Counted from the first letter of the stretch, positions 26,101-35,178 are shown. The stretch: DNA of 45,195 bases from Candidatus Methanoperedens nitratireducens (GCA_020724545.1 DYGR01000024.1:1-45195), one strand, 5' to 3'. A program made the numbers and translations. Notes: generated by a model not told the origin, from the letters alone.

Positions 26101-27965
26101 CTATTCTTTTCCTCACCGTTATCAACATAATCCTTTGCGCTCTTAAGTGAGCGCCTCCTACCTCCTGCCTCGCCGACAGGGAAAAGCACATGAGGCGCAG
26201 GTCTCATCTCGCGCTTATCAGACTTCTCAGGCCTCCCCATCCTGCCACCGATCCTTGTTGGTGCCCTTTTTCTGATCGTGATCCCGCTCACTTTTGAGAC
26301 TGTATCCATGATGTCAGATTCCGGCTCAGCCCATGTTTTGTTCAGGCTGGGATCAAGCCCGAGGCACCTCAGGAAAGGAAGGGGCTCCTCAATATGGATC
26401 TGCCTGTCGCGTACTTTATGGGGCACAAGAAGTATCTCAAGTATGTCTTTTATTTTATCATCAAGAGGAAACGAGACTATTTCATCATATATACCATTCT
26501 TCTGTATGTACTCTGCAAGCTCAATATACTGCTCTATGCTGATATCATGCCAGAGATAGGTATATTTTGGATGAAGCGGCACCGCACAGGTATCGGATAA
26601 GGAGAGTGCGGTTTTTTGATCTGGATTTTTCAGGTCTCCATGTTCTATGGATGTTCTTGCCCCGAGTTCCTGTATCCACCACTCATAGCAGTATGAGGAT
26701 GGCGCAAGGGGGTGGTTATTCTCAAGAAAATCCCCGAAGTTTATTAAGATCTCCCCGATATCAAGGATTACCTGTACTGATTGCCTTATCCTGAGGGCCT
26801 CTTCCTGGGTATCCACCCTCAGGACATCCCCGTTGAACAGCCGGACAGTTGGCCCTTCAATCGTATCCACAGGCGCTATGCCTGCAGCTTTCCCCGGCCG
26901 CTCTACCTTGATCTGCGTGCCTGCTGCGATGAAATCTGCCATAATTACCATTGTGGCCGGGCTGATGCCGGCAGCAGCAAAACTTGTGTTCCTGCTTCTT
27001 CCGTACCTGAGCCTGAATCCTCCGGGCATTGAAGGGTATGAAAAAACAGGCCTGCCTGCAATCAGGTCCTGCAGGTACTTGTCCTTTGGCTTAAGTACTG
27101 CCGAGGTATCATCACTTTTAACCGTAACATTAAATTTTTCAAGCCAGTCCCAGCCATCAAGCCTGAGCTTATCAACATGTTTTTTCACTTTCGGGGCCTT
27201 GAGGGCTATGCCTTCTGCAATGACAAGCGCCATGCCGCCGCGAATCCTGTTTGTCTCGATACGCTCAAGATCGCGCCTTCCATCAACCTCTGCCTCTTCT
27301 GTGGGCTCGCCGTCTATGCATATGGGACAGTTTTTCACGATAAGCCGTATCTCGCTATCAGAGGGGAGGTACTGGAGATTGGCAACCCTGCGGTATGCTG
27401 TAATCTCCTCAACATACCGCTCAACCTCTTCAGGTCTCGGGATAAACGGGCTAATTCCCAGACTCCTGCGCACATAATCTGCAGCAAGGACTGATAGTGC
27501 CTGTGCAGTACCGCCTGCACTTCTGATAGGGCCTGAGTAATAGATACGGATATAATCCGAGCCGTCATCGTTCTTTGAGAGATCAATCCTGGCAATACCT
27601 TCAATCGGGGCAGCTACCACTCCCTCTGTAAGAACTGCAACTGCCACCCGCACGGCTTTGTCAATAGCATCTTTTTTAGATTCAAAGCTTGAGATTTTCC
27701 CACCTGCCACATCAAGGCCCACCTGCAGGGCAGCCTCTTCACGCGACATGGTCATCTCAAGTTCCCTGAGTCTCTTTGCAACCCCCTCCACGCCAATGAG
27801 CTTCTCAACCCGGTCAGCCAGGTCTTTTGCAATGGGTATTTCTATTTCTGGCTTTGGATCGGCGCCGTTTGCTCGCGCGCGGTTGGCGAGGGCGATGGCG
27901 CGGTTAAGCTCGGATTCGAGGGTATTGAAATATGCGAGCATTGTGTCGCTGGCGGCAAATTTCAT
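23145..27965 (-). CDS. polC: DNA polymerase II (family D) large subunit DP2, with intein
   Basis: A 1606-residue precursor; removal of the intein (residues 889-1356) leaves 1138, normal for euryarchaeal DP2. DP2 is the catalytic subunit of PolD, the replicative polymerase, and acts with the exonuclease subunit DP1 (not in the window). Visible: N-terminal helical domain, [33 protein letters not shown] segment, zinc fingers CPLC...CRCG and CPSC...CPKC near residues 645-690, the catalytic [19 protein letters not shown] (from residue 1357), and a last zinc finger CTRC...CSKCGG near the C-terminus. It ends 11 bases from the preceding plus-strand gene. Confidence 0.96.
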   Translation of the reverse strand: MKFAASDTMLAYFNTLESELNRAIALANRARANGADPKPEIEIPIAKDLADRVEKLIGVEGVAKRLRELEMTMSREEAALQVGLDVAGGKISSFESKKDAIDKAVRVAVAVLTEGVVAAPIEGIARIDLSKNDDGSDYIRIYYSGPIRSAGGTAQALSVLAADYVRRSLGISPFIPRPEEVERYVEEITAYRRVANLQYLPSDSEIRLIVKNCPICIDGEPTEEAEVDGRRDLERIETNRIRGGMALVIAEGIALKAPKVKKHVDKLRLDGWDWLEKFNVTVKSDDTSAVLKPKDKYLQDLIAGRPVFSYPSMPGGFRLRYGRSRNTSFAAAGISPATMVIMADFIAAGTQIKVERPGKAAGIAPVDTIEGPTVRLFNGDVLRVDTQEEALRIRQSVQVILDIGEILINFGDFLENNHPLAPSSYCYEWWIQELGARTSIEHGDLKNPDQKTALSLSDTCAVPLHPKYTYLWHDISIEQYIELAEYIQKNGIYDEIVSFPLDDKIKDILEILLVPHKVRDRQIHIEEPLPFLRCLGLDPSLNKTWAEPESDIMDTVSKVSGITIRKRAPTRIGGRMGRPEKSDKREMRPAPHVLFPVGEAGGRRRSLKSAKDYVDNGEEKNSEFKVGLSVQKEKIGTITVQAGERICPLCKIRTFKNRCRCGEFTRPLLKCPSCNIEVNKPLCPKCKKETTSVTEMNIDFKSEYQLALSNVGERDVFESIKGVLGLTSKHKTPEPLEKGILRAKHDIVMFKDGTVRYDLSDLPLTHIRPDEIGVPVEKLKQLGYANDIHGKPLAEENQVLELKVQDIIVSKDCAEYLLKTAGFIDDLLTKYYKVEPYYSLGSIDDLIGELVIGLAPHTSAGVLGRLVGFTSASVGYAHPFFHAAKRRNCFHGDEKLLIYREDGFELLTIRELVEHSLTGKREKDDFGTEYKEIQGLKIFAFNIKTKKFELADITHVSKHIPPEKLIEIKTKSGRKIIVTKDHPFPDKSGIKVRAEDADELLIPWNLKRPPVETKENIDLLSITDTEDIMIRTESDVFEENVPLSQISKNLGMSYKTFTNYIYRKSYPLELVNRFNPDVIDKGNYLIGSRRDKVSIKPSITVDEDFLSLLGFYLAEGFIKKNQINCHQVSVTATKEWTKRILKEKINAVFGLCPSISGNHVTICSRFVYELFEELKIGKDAKTKRVPNFVYALPEDKISAFLRGYFTGDGSCSLQSTLEVNLTSVNKWLIDGVSFLLMFSGIKHSIYEEERTVKSNLILKFYGKPKLIHSYKIRIYGSEARRFIEDIGFLGEKQKHAEELLKKWLAKKGRSRTCFDEDVFIDKVVERKEISSQDKYVYNLTVDTHHSLICSGITTFQCDGDEDCVMLLMDGLLNFSRSYLPDKRGGQMDAPLVLTSRIDPNEVDKEAHNIDVLFQYPLEFYEATLEYKNPKDLARLIDTVSGRLGTPGQYEGFGFTHDTTNIAAGPKNSTYKTLGSMIEKMDAQLALARKIKAVDAQDVAERIINSHFLPDLIGNLRQFSKQKVRCTRCNAKYRRPPLRGNCSKCGGNIVLTVHEGSVRKYLETSLRIADEYNVRKYTKQRLELLELEMRSLFESDKVKQKGLADFM
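23898..25301 (-). other. LAGLIDADG intein inside DP2, C-terminal Gln type
   Basis: Boundaries are set by the extein HAAKRRN and CDGDED, which join after splicing. The 468-residue insert begins with Cys889 (CFHGDEKLL), has block-B VTKDHPF and a block F/G ending [20 protein letters not shown]. Its last residue is Gln1356 in place of Asn and the penultimate His is Phe, as reported for the PolII inteins of Pyrococcus. Two dodecapeptides, LLGFYLAEG (about residue 1108) and [10 protein letters not shown] (about 1198), show a LAGLIDADG homing endonuclease with acidic residues intact. Insertion interrupts the polymerase active site, so unspliced protein must be inactive. Confidence 0.92.
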
Positions 27966-27988
27966 TTATCGAGCCCCACTGTGTGAAT

Positions 27989-28228
27989 TAACCGCAGATG
28001 AACGCAGATAAACGCAGATACGAGATTAATGGTGTTATCGAGATAGAACACGGATTGCATGGATGACACGGATACGCACGGATTAAAATCATCCGTGAAA
28101 ATCCGTCTAATCCGTGTCATCAGTGTTCTACGCCTCGATTGTAGTTCTTTTTCATACCGAAGCGCAAATGGCGCTGCTGTTCTTTGCGTTTTTACAAATC
28201 TGCGTTTATCCGCGTTTATCTGCGGTTC
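27989..28228. repeat. Nested inverted repeats upstream of polC, outer CGCAGAT hairpin
   Basis: The left arm (27989-28020, TTAACCGCAGATGAACGCAG...) pairs with the right arm (28198-28228, ATCTGCGTTTATCCGCGTTT...). The 177 bases between the arms contain a complete second hairpin of a different family (28045-28130) and a fragment GTTCTTTGCGTTTTTAC (28179-28195) that resembles the CGCAAAG family. The right arm falls before the next gene; polC starts just left of the left arm, so its promoter must lie within or before this structure. Confidence 0.8.
28045..28130. repeat. Inner hairpin, CACGGAT family
   Basis: The left arm (28045-28089) carries ACACGGATTGCATGGATGAC then ACGGATACGCACGGATTA; the right arm (28091-28130) answers with ATCCGTGAAAATCCGTCTAA then TCCGTGTCATCAGTGTTCT. 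The units repeat at about 10 bases around a CACGGAT core. It is wholly enclosed by the outer CGCAGAT arms, consistent with insertion of one element into another. Confidence 0.8.
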
Positions 28229-28363
28229 CTTATTTTTTCTGATTGACTGGAACTGATTAAAAATTCTCTGTTTGATAAACATTACATGCTGATTTCAGGC
28301 TGAAATGAGATAAAGATTGTTGTATCCTTATATTACATTTCGGATTTTATAGTAATGACTGAT

Positions 28364-28813
28364 TCATCTAAGTTTGTCAATAGGTAACCATTGGTTATTA
28401 TTAGGATCGTTGTATTTCCAAAATAGCCAACCATTTACGAACGTGCCGGTGATGTACATTGCGGCACGCGATGGGCTATCAAACGCTTTGTCATCTATAA
28501 TAAATTTACCATTTTTTACCTCTGCAAAATAGTCTTTACCCTTAAATCTTTTCCAAAGGCGTTTTCCTTCTAAAAAACCAATTATATTTGGAGGCTCGAC
28601 TTGAACTGTACTTATCAATGTAGGTAATTTAATGGGCTCGGATATTTTAGAAATTTTTGAAGCAATCTCCGTTATAGAATTTTTTTTATCGGCATCTTCT
28701 AACCCAAGCAATTTTCTTAGCACACTGTTTGGCGTATCTTCGAACGGAATAGCCCTTTTTTGAAGCTCTTTCCAGACTTCATCGTCAATATCTATTTTGA
28801 TCATATTTCTCAC
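28364..28813 (-). CDS. Small DNA-binding protein with RAMA-like C-terminal domain
   Basis: A 149-residue protein in two parts. Residues 1-40 (MIKIDIDDEVWKELQKRAIPFEDTPNSVLRKLLGL) have the strand-helix-helix pattern of SeqA-type ribbon-helix-helix N-termini. Residues 75-149 (RLWKRFKGKDYFAEVKNGKF, SPSRAAMYITGTFVNGWLFWKYN) match the RAMA domain (restriction enzyme/adenine methylase associated), thought to bind modified or restriction-related DNA. Iterated ATAGTTG motifs sit just before its start, suggesting autoregulation. It lies next to the McrBC-like pair, so it may regulate or assist it (inference). Confidence 0.65.
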   Translation of the reverse strand: MRNMIKIDIDDEVWKELQKRAIPFEDTPNSVLRKLLGLEDADKKNSITEIASKISKISEPIKLPTLISTVQVEPPNIIGFLEGKRLWKRFKGKDYFAEVKNGKFIIDDKAFDSPSRAAMYITGTFVNGWLFWKYNDPNNNQWLPIDKLR

Positions 28814-28820
28814 CTTATTA

Positions 28821-28858
28821 GCAACTATAGAAACAATATAGTTGTTATAGTTGCTATA
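28821..28858 (-). promoter_or_regulatory. Iteron-like operator upstream of the RAMA-domain gene
   Basis: ATAGTTGTT (28838-28846) and ATAGTTGCT (28847-28855) are direct repeats at 9-base spacing, followed by a third partial copy ATAGT. The inverse GCAACTATAG stands at 28821-28830, so direct and inverted half-sites combine within 40 bases. The site is 8 bases from the start codon at 28813. Confidence 0.6.
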
Positions 28859-28936
28859 GTGACTTACGAATATTTATAGTTTACTTAATCCTAATATTGG
28901 CACTTTTGGAGTTTAACGGAGCCAATTAAATTTTAA

Positions 28937-29009
28937 TCACCGCAAAGCACGCAAAGAACGCAAAGCTCAGCAATACAAATCTTTGCGGCCTTTGCGTTCT
29001 TAGCGGTGA
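28937..29009. repeat. Inverted tandem-unit hairpin, CGCAAAG family
   Basis: Left arm TCACCGCAAAGCACGCAAAG plus AACGCAAAG (28937-28965), right arm CTTTGCGGCCTTTGCGTTCT plus TAGCGGTGA (28981-29009), 15-base loop. Each arm holds three units around a CGCAAAG core, with a nine-base period and few mismatches. Confidence 0.85.
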
Positions 29010-29372
29010 GCTTTCAATGTTACCCCAGCAGGTCATCGGACACTAACTCTGGCTAATTATGATTCTTAGGTTATTTAATCACTTACGCAAAACACTAAAG
29101 TTAAATTTAAATAACATCGCCAGCATAAATTCACTGATGTTCATCAACCGCGAATCAGAAGTCACTACTCCCGATTGAAATCAGGAGCATCAACGGTTGG
29201 CGCATGAGGGTTTCTATTGTTTTATTCGCTGTTTTTGCTTTTTCAGCAAGAAGGGGGCATAAAAAAAGGTAAATTGAAGATAATGAAAACAGTTTTTGAA
29301 CTGCATGGGGCTATAATAAAGAAGATTGACAACTGCATCATCAAATAATTGATGGTAGGATGGCTTTTTATT
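29010..29372. other. 363-bp stretch without a recognisable gene
   Basis: It is AT-rich, with a TTTAAATAA TATA-like element near 29105 and a GGTAG/CTACC stem near 29352-29378 that may end mcrB transcription. I see no RNA gene or complete mobile element. Confidence 0.4.
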
Positions 29373-30956
29373 CTACCTTATTATTGCGTTGAGAGCTTTC
29401 ATAAAATCATCATCATCCATCTCTATATCCTCATTTGTGAAGACCTTCCCAATAATTTCTTCTATCTTCTCATGGTCATTATAAAAGTATTCCTGAAGCA
29501 AAGGTATAATTCTATAAAACCATACATATTTTAGTTCATCCATATCTTTAATCCCAATAAAATAACTGTGCCCTATTTGATGATCTCTGTCATACAGTTC
29601 TATTATTTTATTGTTAATTGAATCTAAAACTTTTTCTAAGCTTATACCCTCTACTTCAGACGCCAATTCGGCTTTGGGCTGCATTAAATAGAAGTCAAAT
29701 CGTCTTCTCAAAGCGACATCTAAAAGAGCAATGCTTCTATCAGCAGTATTCATTGTCCCAAGTATTAGAACATTAGGAGGTATACCAAACTTTTCTTTGG
29801 AATATGGAAGAGTCGCAATAATTTCAGTTTCTTCTCCCAATCTCTTATCTTTCTCTATCAGTGTTATAAGCTCACCGAATATTTTTGATATATTTCCTCG
29901 GTTAATTTCGTCTATTATTAACATAAACTTATCAGCATCTTCAAAAAGATTTTTCTTCTCGTCTTTGTTTAGCTTTTGGTATTCTTTAAAGAAATCCTTA
30001 AAGAATTTTTGCTTACTATTTAAAATATCTTTGGATAAAAGTGTGCTCCTCTTAATTGCGTTTTTTATAGCCCTCTCACATAATCTTTTGAATAAACCAT
30101 TTTCCACTTCATAGAAAATATCTTTCTTTTCACCTTCTTCATTCGTTTTGGGTTTTATACCTTCAATAAAATCCTCATACGAATAAGATTGATGAAAAGT
30201 TATAAATCCAAATCTTTTTTCGTATTCCTCTTTAACCTTGTTCGCCAAATAAGTCTTACCTGTCCCCGGTGGCCCATAAAGAATCACATTTGGATTATTT
30301 TCCAATAGATATGATATATTCGCAACATCGATCATGATTCCCTCTATTATTTCATCTTCTTCTATTATGTATTCTTCATCGGTTTCATTTTCCGCTTCAA
30401 CATCAGAAGGATGCCAGTATGTCTTACCAGCAAACTCTGGTAATTTTCCCATTTCATAAAAATCTATGATCTGCTTTACCTTTTCATCTTTAATATTTGA
30501 ATAATAATCTTTTAATATTAGTATAGCATCGCTATTTTTAATAAACTTCTCACCTCTGAAGTGCCCTTCCCATTTGACAATTTTTGGCTCAAAAGGAATG
30601 GGTTCTCCTAATATATACGAATGCCTCTCATTACTCTTTACATCTGAAATAAAAATTAATCCTGAAAAATGCAGTTTTTGATTGGGGTGTTTAGTGACCA
30701 AGAAATAACATCGATTTTTTATTACATTTTCTGGTTTAATAATCGATAAGTAATGTGCCCCATCTCTTAAGGAATGAGAACTCCAACATCCATCCTCCCA
30801 TTCATCTTCAAAGCATTCTGAATATTCAAAACAAGTCTTATTTGTTTCCCTTTGGTACATCGTGCATGGTTTCAAATGCTTATTAGGGCTGTAATTTATT
30901 CCACTTCTTACAATATTCTCTTTTTCTTCTGGTAATGGCGTATTTTCAACAGTCAT
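29373..30956 (-). CDS. McrB-like AAA+ GTPase/ATPase of a type IV restriction system
   Basis: A 527-residue protein. From about residue 225: Walker A LYGPPGTGKTYLANKV, Walker B MLIIDEINRGNISKIFGELITLIE, and the sensor MNTADRSIALLDVALRRRFDF, all diagnostic of McrB, the motor that moves on modified DNA. The N-terminal 215 residues carry a target-recognition part (SSHSLRDGAHYLSIIKPEN, GLIFISDVKSNERHSYI) that I cannot assign to DUF3578 or EVE with confidence. It lies 7 bases downstream of mcrC, one operon. AT-rich, unlike the core genes, consistent with transfer. Confidence 0.9.
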   Translation of the reverse strand: MTVENTPLPEEKENIVRSGINYSPNKHLKPCTMYQRETNKTCFEYSECFEDEWEDGCWSSHSLRDGAHYLSIIKPENVIKNRCYFLVTKHPNQKLHFSGLIFISDVKSNERHSYILGEPIPFEPKIVKWEGHFRGEKFIKNSDAILILKDYYSNIKDEKVKQIIDFYEMGKLPEFAGKTYWHPSDVEAENETDEEYIIEEDEIIEGIMIDVANISYLLENNPNVILYGPPGTGKTYLANKVKEEYEKRFGFITFHQSYSYEDFIEGIKPKTNEEGEKKDIFYEVENGLFKRLCERAIKNAIKRSTLLSKDILNSKQKFFKDFFKEYQKLNKDEKKNLFEDADKFMLIIDEINRGNISKIFGELITLIEKDKRLGEETEIIATLPYSKEKFGIPPNVLILGTMNTADRSIALLDVALRRRFDFYLMQPKAELASEVEGISLEKVLDSINNKIIELYDRDHQIGHSYFIGIKDMDELKYVWFYRIIPLLQEYFYNDHEKIEEIIGKVFTNEDIEMDDDDFMKALNAIIR

Positions 30957-30963
30957 ATTTTAT

Positions 30964-32244
30964 TTATGCCAATATTTCCTTAAGGCATTTCTTCAACTCC
31001 TCTTCATTTTTACTTAAATCCATCATTAAATTTATACTTCTGGCACTTATTTTTTTTGAATCGCTGTAGAATTCCCTTATAATTGGATTCATATAATTCT
31101 CATATTCAGGATAAACAAGAATTGTCTTAGGAGAATTGTACCTTGTAGTGTAAGCATAAACTTGGTACATGTCCCCTTGTGAAATGCCGAGTTTACGCTC
31201 ATCTGGCTTTAATTCTTTATATTTTGCATCTATAATCAGCTTGAAATCTTTTCCTTCTTTTATCATTATGTCAGGTTTTAGCTCGAAAACACCATTTCTT
31301 TTTTCATCTGATACTAAATACATCTCGGATTTTTGTATGAGTATTTCAGCATGTCGATACTGTTCTGGTAAAATATCTGTCTTATATTTTTTTATAAAAT
31401 ATGCTAAGAAATCTTGGAAAAGTTGGTTCATATCTATTAAGAAGCCATAAATGTCCTTTGCCTTTGGCGCCATTAAATACTCAGGATACCATATTCTTTG
31501 TATGAACATTTTCGCCATATTAAAAGGTTGCTTATAGTGGTCATTTAATTTGCTAAAGGTAATTCTATTCAGATCCGAATCTGTTATGAACTGGTAGTCC
31601 ACATCCGAAAATAGAAATTTCAATTCTCTCAGTAACTTCTTATTAATATCATTTGTTGATAAATATGACAAATGTTCTATTGTAAATTTAAAGACATGAT
31701 TTAATAGGTTATTTTCAGAGAATTCATCAAATTCAATATAAAATTTCTGTTTTGTTATAAAATTCTCAGTTGCATGTTTATGAACTAAAAGTTTTCCTCT
31801 TAAAGCTCCAGATTTATTTTCCTCAATTGTGATATAATTCCTATAGAATCCCTTCTTTACAATATCTAAAAGATTTTTTGAGAATAAATATATTATGACT
31901 TCAAAGATATCATCGAATTTTTCAAAAGCTGTGGCGTCCCAATCTTTAAGTTTGAAACTGGTATGATTTAACATATAAAATAAGTTTTTGATTGCCTGCT
32001 TTCTTTTTTCTTCAGGACATTCTTCATCCCTATGATACGTTTTTGGAAGTATTTGGATAATCCTTCCTTTTATATTTATTAAGCCTACATGTTGCGTCGC
32101 TTTAAGGAAGATTCTATCATTCTGAGAATAGATTAATTTGAATACTTTCTTTCCAAAACTATTATTGATTTCATCAATTTCTTTTTGATAATCGGTTTCA
32201 AGATCAAATATTCCGTACTCAAAACAATTAATTGGTATGCTCAT
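30964..32244 (-). CDS. McrC-like nuclease subunit
   Basis: A 426-residue partner of McrB. The N-terminal strand-rich part (IYSQNDRIFLKATQHVGLINIKGRIIQILPK) is the usual McrC opening. The C-terminal PD-(D/E)XK nuclease motif is complete: FELKPDIMIKEG followed by LIIDAKYKE. Such complexes cut DNA carrying modified bases, so this is probably a defence against modified phage DNA. Here the gene order is mcrC then mcrB, the reverse of E. coli mcrBC. AT-rich like its partner. Confidence 0.88.
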   Translation of the reverse strand: MSIPINCFEYGIFDLETDYQKEIDEINNSFGKKVFKLIYSQNDRIFLKATQHVGLINIKGRIIQILPKTYHRDEECPEEKRKQAIKNLFYMLNHTSFKLKDWDATAFEKFDDIFEVIIYLFSKNLLDIVKKGFYRNYITIEENKSGALRGKLLVHKHATENFITKQKFYIEFDEFSENNLLNHVFKFTIEHLSYLSTNDINKKLLRELKFLFSDVDYQFITDSDLNRITFSKLNDHYKQPFNMAKMFIQRIWYPEYLMAPKAKDIYGFLIDMNQLFQDFLAYFIKKYKTDILPEQYRHAEILIQKSEMYLVSDEKRNGVFELKPDIMIKEGKDFKLIIDAKYKELKPDERKLGISQGDMYQVYAYTTRYNSPKTILVYPEYENYMNPIIREFYSDSKKISARSINLMMDLSKNEEELKKCLKEILA

Positions 32245-32886
32245 TCCTATGATATCACCGGTAGATAATGTGCTTTCTCTTCTCTTTGGTGTTATCAGTT
32301 CTTATTTATTGCGCATTGTTCACCCTCTCCAAACCCCATCGAATCCAATCCTCATGTAGTCCCTAAGAAATCCTGAATAACGGGTTTTATAGTGCTATGC
32401 ATGCCCATATTCAGTTCCCAAATTGTCAAACTGTCTTAAGGTATTCAAAGGATGCGCATAACGCCTATAGAATTCAGTCACTATACCCCGTACTTGAAGG
32501 GTACAGGGCTTGTTAGCGTTTTTTGCCTATTAAGTTTTTTCGCCGCTAGTACAGTTCTGGGTGGAAATGTATTTTTCAACCACTTCCCAGCCCTGTCCAA
32601 CCGAGCCATGATAGCAACCAGGAGCCCAGAGATGATCTTCACATCTTTAAAAGTCGGTGCAGGGCTTCATCGTGGGGCGGCTGTAAAGGGGCGCTGCAAG
32701 CTCGTCGTTGCTCAAGTCAGTGCCCTTAGCAACATCCCTTAAAACCATTAAAGCTACAAGCCAGTTCATCAGAACGAAAAAGCCTCTATGGCTCTCATCA
32801 AAATCTCCAGTTTCAACTTATGGTTCCAGTTAACATTAGTTTTAAGTATGATCATAGAAAAACAATGTTGTTGGAGGTAGTTAGTA
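32245..32886. other. 642-bp intergenic stretch with a decayed insertion-sequence end
   Basis: No convincing gene. At 32486-32508 an imperfect hairpin CCCCGTAC...GTACAGGG resembles the perfect IS hairpin at 34151-34170. On the minus strand a segment from about 32777 to 32480 is open in two overlapping frames without recognisable domains and could be old transposon tail. GGAGGT at 32873-32878 is the ribosome binding site for hsp20. Confidence 0.4.
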
Positions 32887-33357
32887 ATGGTAGATGCATG
32901 GGAAGAAGAATTTAGAAGATTCCAAGATATGATGAGCAGGATGTTTGAGGAATTGTGGCTAAGACCCAGAGGACGGTTTTTAGCCCCTGGCAGGGCCCTG
33001 CTGCCTAGAGAGAGGGAAGCCCCTCCTGCCGAGTACAGGGAGCCCTCTGTTGATGTCGTTGAGACCGATACGGAGGTTATCGCTACTGCCGATATGCCAG
33101 GCATTGAAAAACAGGATATTAAAATAAACCTGACCAAGAATAGACTTGAGATATCAGCAGAGACAAAGCGTGAAGAAAAAAGGGAAGAGAGGGGGTATGT
33201 ATACAGAGAGAGACGTCGGGGAGCTTATTATCGCGCAATCCCCCTGCCGACATCAGTTGACCCTGACAATTCAAAGGCAACCTACATGAATGGAATCCTT
33301 GAGATAAGAATGCAAAAGATGGAAGCTAAAGAGAGAAAGACATTGACAGTTGAGTAA
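32887..33357 (+). CDS. Small heat-shock protein, Hsp20/alpha-crystallin family
   Basis: A 156-residue holdase chaperone. N-terminal WEEEFRRFQDMMSRMFEELW is the family's oligomerisation segment; the alpha-crystallin domain runs from about residue 50 (SVDVVETDTEVIATADMPGIEKQDIKI) to the end with AYYRAIPLPTSVDPDNSKATYMNGILEIRM. GGAGGT lies 8 bases before the ATG. The usual C-terminal IXI motif is not obvious; the protein ends KTLTVE. It sits between a McrBC operon and a transposon remnant, whose hairpin starts 4 bases after its stop. Confidence 0.94.
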   Translation: MVDAWEEEFRRFQDMMSRMFEELWLRPRGRFLAPGRALLPREREAPPAEYREPSVDVVETDTEVIATADMPGIEKQDIKINLTKNRLEISAETKREEKREERGYVYRERRRGAYYRAIPLPTSVDPDNSKATYMNGILEIRMQKMEAKERKTLTVE

Positions 33358-33367
33358 CCAACTCTGG

Positions 33368-34106
33368 CTAAAGCCCAGAGCCTTGTAACTGAGGCTGAAC
33401 ATGGTTCAAATCAAAAAACATCCTCGAAACAATAGGGCGGATTACTGAATGTTGTCTGCTACGCTGTGCCTTTCTAACCGTTGTTCTGGTTCTGATGCCT
33501 TCGAGATCTTCGAGGGCAATCATTCTTCCAGTGTCTTTGGCTTTAGCAACAACGTTCTTGGAAATTTCATGATTAACATGACGGTGGAATCTACTCTCCC
33601 TGCCAGAAAGCTTCTTAAGATGCCTCTTTGCGGATCTAGTTCCAGCTTTCTGGAGGTTAGCCCGGAGTTTGGCATATCTCTCTCTGGTATCATCGACCTG
33701 TTTCCCACTGAAGGTCTCTCCATCGCTATCAGTAGCAAGATTGATAATTCCAAGGTCAATACCGAGAGTATCAATAGTCTCAAACTTGGAAGGCTCTGGA
33801 GCTTCTACAACAACTGCGAGATAGAACACCTCACCACGAAGGATAAGGTCAGCCTGTCCTCTTACTCTATCCATTCTGACGTATAGCAAGCTGTGCAGAA
33901 AGACCAAACTTCTCTCTGACGTCACGATAAACGATTTGCTGAAGCTTGATTTTGTTGGCACTTTTGATAGAAAAAGCAATATCAGCGATGTAGTTGCACG
34001 CTTCGTTAAACCTGTGCATAGTCTTAAGAAGAGCATTATGCTGCTCTTCGGAAGTATCCAGTTTAACCATCAACGTCTGCAACATAGCATTGAATATAAT
34101 CATCAA
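33368..34106 (-). pseudogene. tnpB remnant, internally deleted and frameshifted
   Basis: The N-terminal part (VKLDTSEEQHNALLKTMHRFNEACNYIADIAF...) runs from 34106 to about 33888 in one frame; from there a different frame carries DRVRGQADLILRGEVFYLAVVV, LGIDLGIINLATDSDGE (first RuvC Asp), REYAK-like helix and MIALEDLEGIR (RuvC Glu), ending soon after RKAQRSRQHS. About 80 codons between LSAQLAIR and DRVRGQ are missing compared with normal TnpB, and the C-terminal zinc finger and last RuvC Asp are gone. The protein cannot be an active RNA-guided nuclease. Its downstream end abuts the right-end hairpin near hsp20. Confidence 0.85.
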
Positions 34107-34120
34107 TGTTTAAATAATTT

Positions 34121-35143
34121 ATGGTCATGAGGAGGTGGGGTACGTTTCCTCCCCGTACTGAAGTACGGGGCATCCGCTACACCTGCGCCCCGACAGGAGT
34201 GAGTTCAATCGAGAAGCTGAAATTCCTGCTAAGGTATGCAATCCTCGCGCCTTCCAGCTTTAATACACAGCCCTGGAAATTCTCAATCGGTGAGGATGAG
34301 ATCCAGGTATTTGCAGATAAGATCCGCTGGTTAAAGGTATCAGACCCTGATCAGCGGGAGTTATACATTAGCACAGGCTGTGCGCTTGAGAATCTGCTGA
34401 TAGCTGCAGAGCATTTTGGGTACGGGCATCAGGTAGTTTATCTGCCAGATCCCGATAAAGAGGAGCTGGCTGCCACAATCAAATTCATAACTCAGGGTCA
34501 GCCATCACTATTCAGGGGTACTACTTTATTCAATGCGATTCCAGTCAGATACACCAACCACAAAATATACGAGGAGCGCCATGTTCCTCCAGATGACCTA
34601 AAACGTCTGCAGGATTGCTGCGTTGAAGAGTGTATCCTGCTATATATGACGAGCGATTTGGAGATCAAACGGAAGGTTGATAGACTGATCACTTGTGGCG
34701 ATGCAATCCTGTTCTCTAATCCTGCCTACCGTGAGGAACTTGGTTACTGGATAGGACAGGGTGTTTTTGGTGAACCATGGCTTATGGCCAAATTAACACA
34801 ATTTGCCATCACACACATAGATATGGGTAAAAGACAGGCTAAAGAGGACTCAAAAGCCCTCATGAGCGCATCGGTCCTGGCTGTTCTTGGCTCAAAAGTG
34901 AATGATAAGGAGTCTCAGATCAAGACCGGGCAGGTCTTTGAGAGGATTTGCCTGGTGGCCACTGATCTTGGAATCAGTACGCAGCCCATGAGCCAGATCG
35001 TGGAGATTCCAGAATTTAAGGCTGTGCTGATGAAGCTCATCCAGGATTCGGATTCGTTTGCGCAACACATTTTCCGTATGGGATATGCCGAACAGGAGAA
35101 GGGGCATACACCCAGGCGGTCATTAGAAGAGGTTCTTGTATAA
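34121..35143 (+). CDS. Nitroreductase-like (Acg-type) flavoprotein with altered N-terminus
   Basis: The recognisable protein starts at about residue 29: IEKLKFLLRYAILAPSSFNTQPWKF is the FMN-binding opening of the Acg/TM1586-type nitroreductases, followed by YISTGCALENLLIAAEHFGY and the late ICLVATDLGISTQPMSQIVE. The first 28 residues (MVMRRWGTFPPRTEVRG...) are translated from the insertion sequence end and have no family resemblance. A GTG at 34199 in frame, just before SSIEK, may be the native or current start. The frame is otherwise intact at 340 residues. Function unknown; such proteins reduce or bind flavins. The original promoter has probably been displaced. Confidence 0.75.
   Translation: MVMRRWGTFPPRTEVRGIRYTCAPTGVSSIEKLKFLLRYAILAPSSFNTQPWKFSIGEDEIQVFADKIRWLKVSDPDQRELYISTGCALENLLIAAEHFGYGHQVVYLPDPDKEELAATIKFITQGQPSLFRGTTLFNAIPVRYTNHKIYEERHVPPDDLKRLQDCCVEECILLYMTSDLEIKRKVDRLITCGDAILFSNPAYREELGYWIGQGVFGEPWLMAKLTQFAITHIDMGKRQAKEDSKALMSASVLAVLGSKVNDKESQIKTGQVFERICLVATDLGISTQPMSQIVEIPEFKAVLMKLIQDSDSFAQHIFRMGYAEQEKGHTPRRSLEEVLV
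34151..34170. repeat. Perfect subterminal hairpin of the tnpB element
   Basis: CCCCGTACTGAAGTACGGGG has a 9-bp stem with a GA loop, preceded by GAGGAGGTGGGGTACGTTTC. This layout is characteristic of IS200/IS605 ends upstream of tnpB. It lies inside the present 5' end of the nitroreductase frame. Confidence 0.75.
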
Positions 35144-35178
35144 TCTATAGTCTGCTGCATAACAATCAATAAAATATT

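Larger units (their letters stand above)
33360..34175 (-). mobile_element. Decayed IS200/IS605 (IS1341-like) element
   Basis: Roughly 815 bp bounded by a CTCTGGCTAAAGCCCAGAG hairpin (33362-33380) and a perfect CCCCGTACTGAAGTACGGGG hairpin (34151-34170), enclosing a broken tnpB read on the minus strand. No tnpA is present. Subterminal hairpins rather than inverted terminal repeats fit the IS200/IS605 family. Exact ends are uncertain. Confidence 0.7.

Noticed and set aside
23236..28011. Many plus-strand ORFs of 60-210 codons across polC
   Set aside because: All are shadows of the polymerase and intein coding strand.
32452..32742. A 96-codon plus-strand ORF
   Set aside because: No domain, no binding site, unlike-protein composition, and it covers an apparent transposon end.
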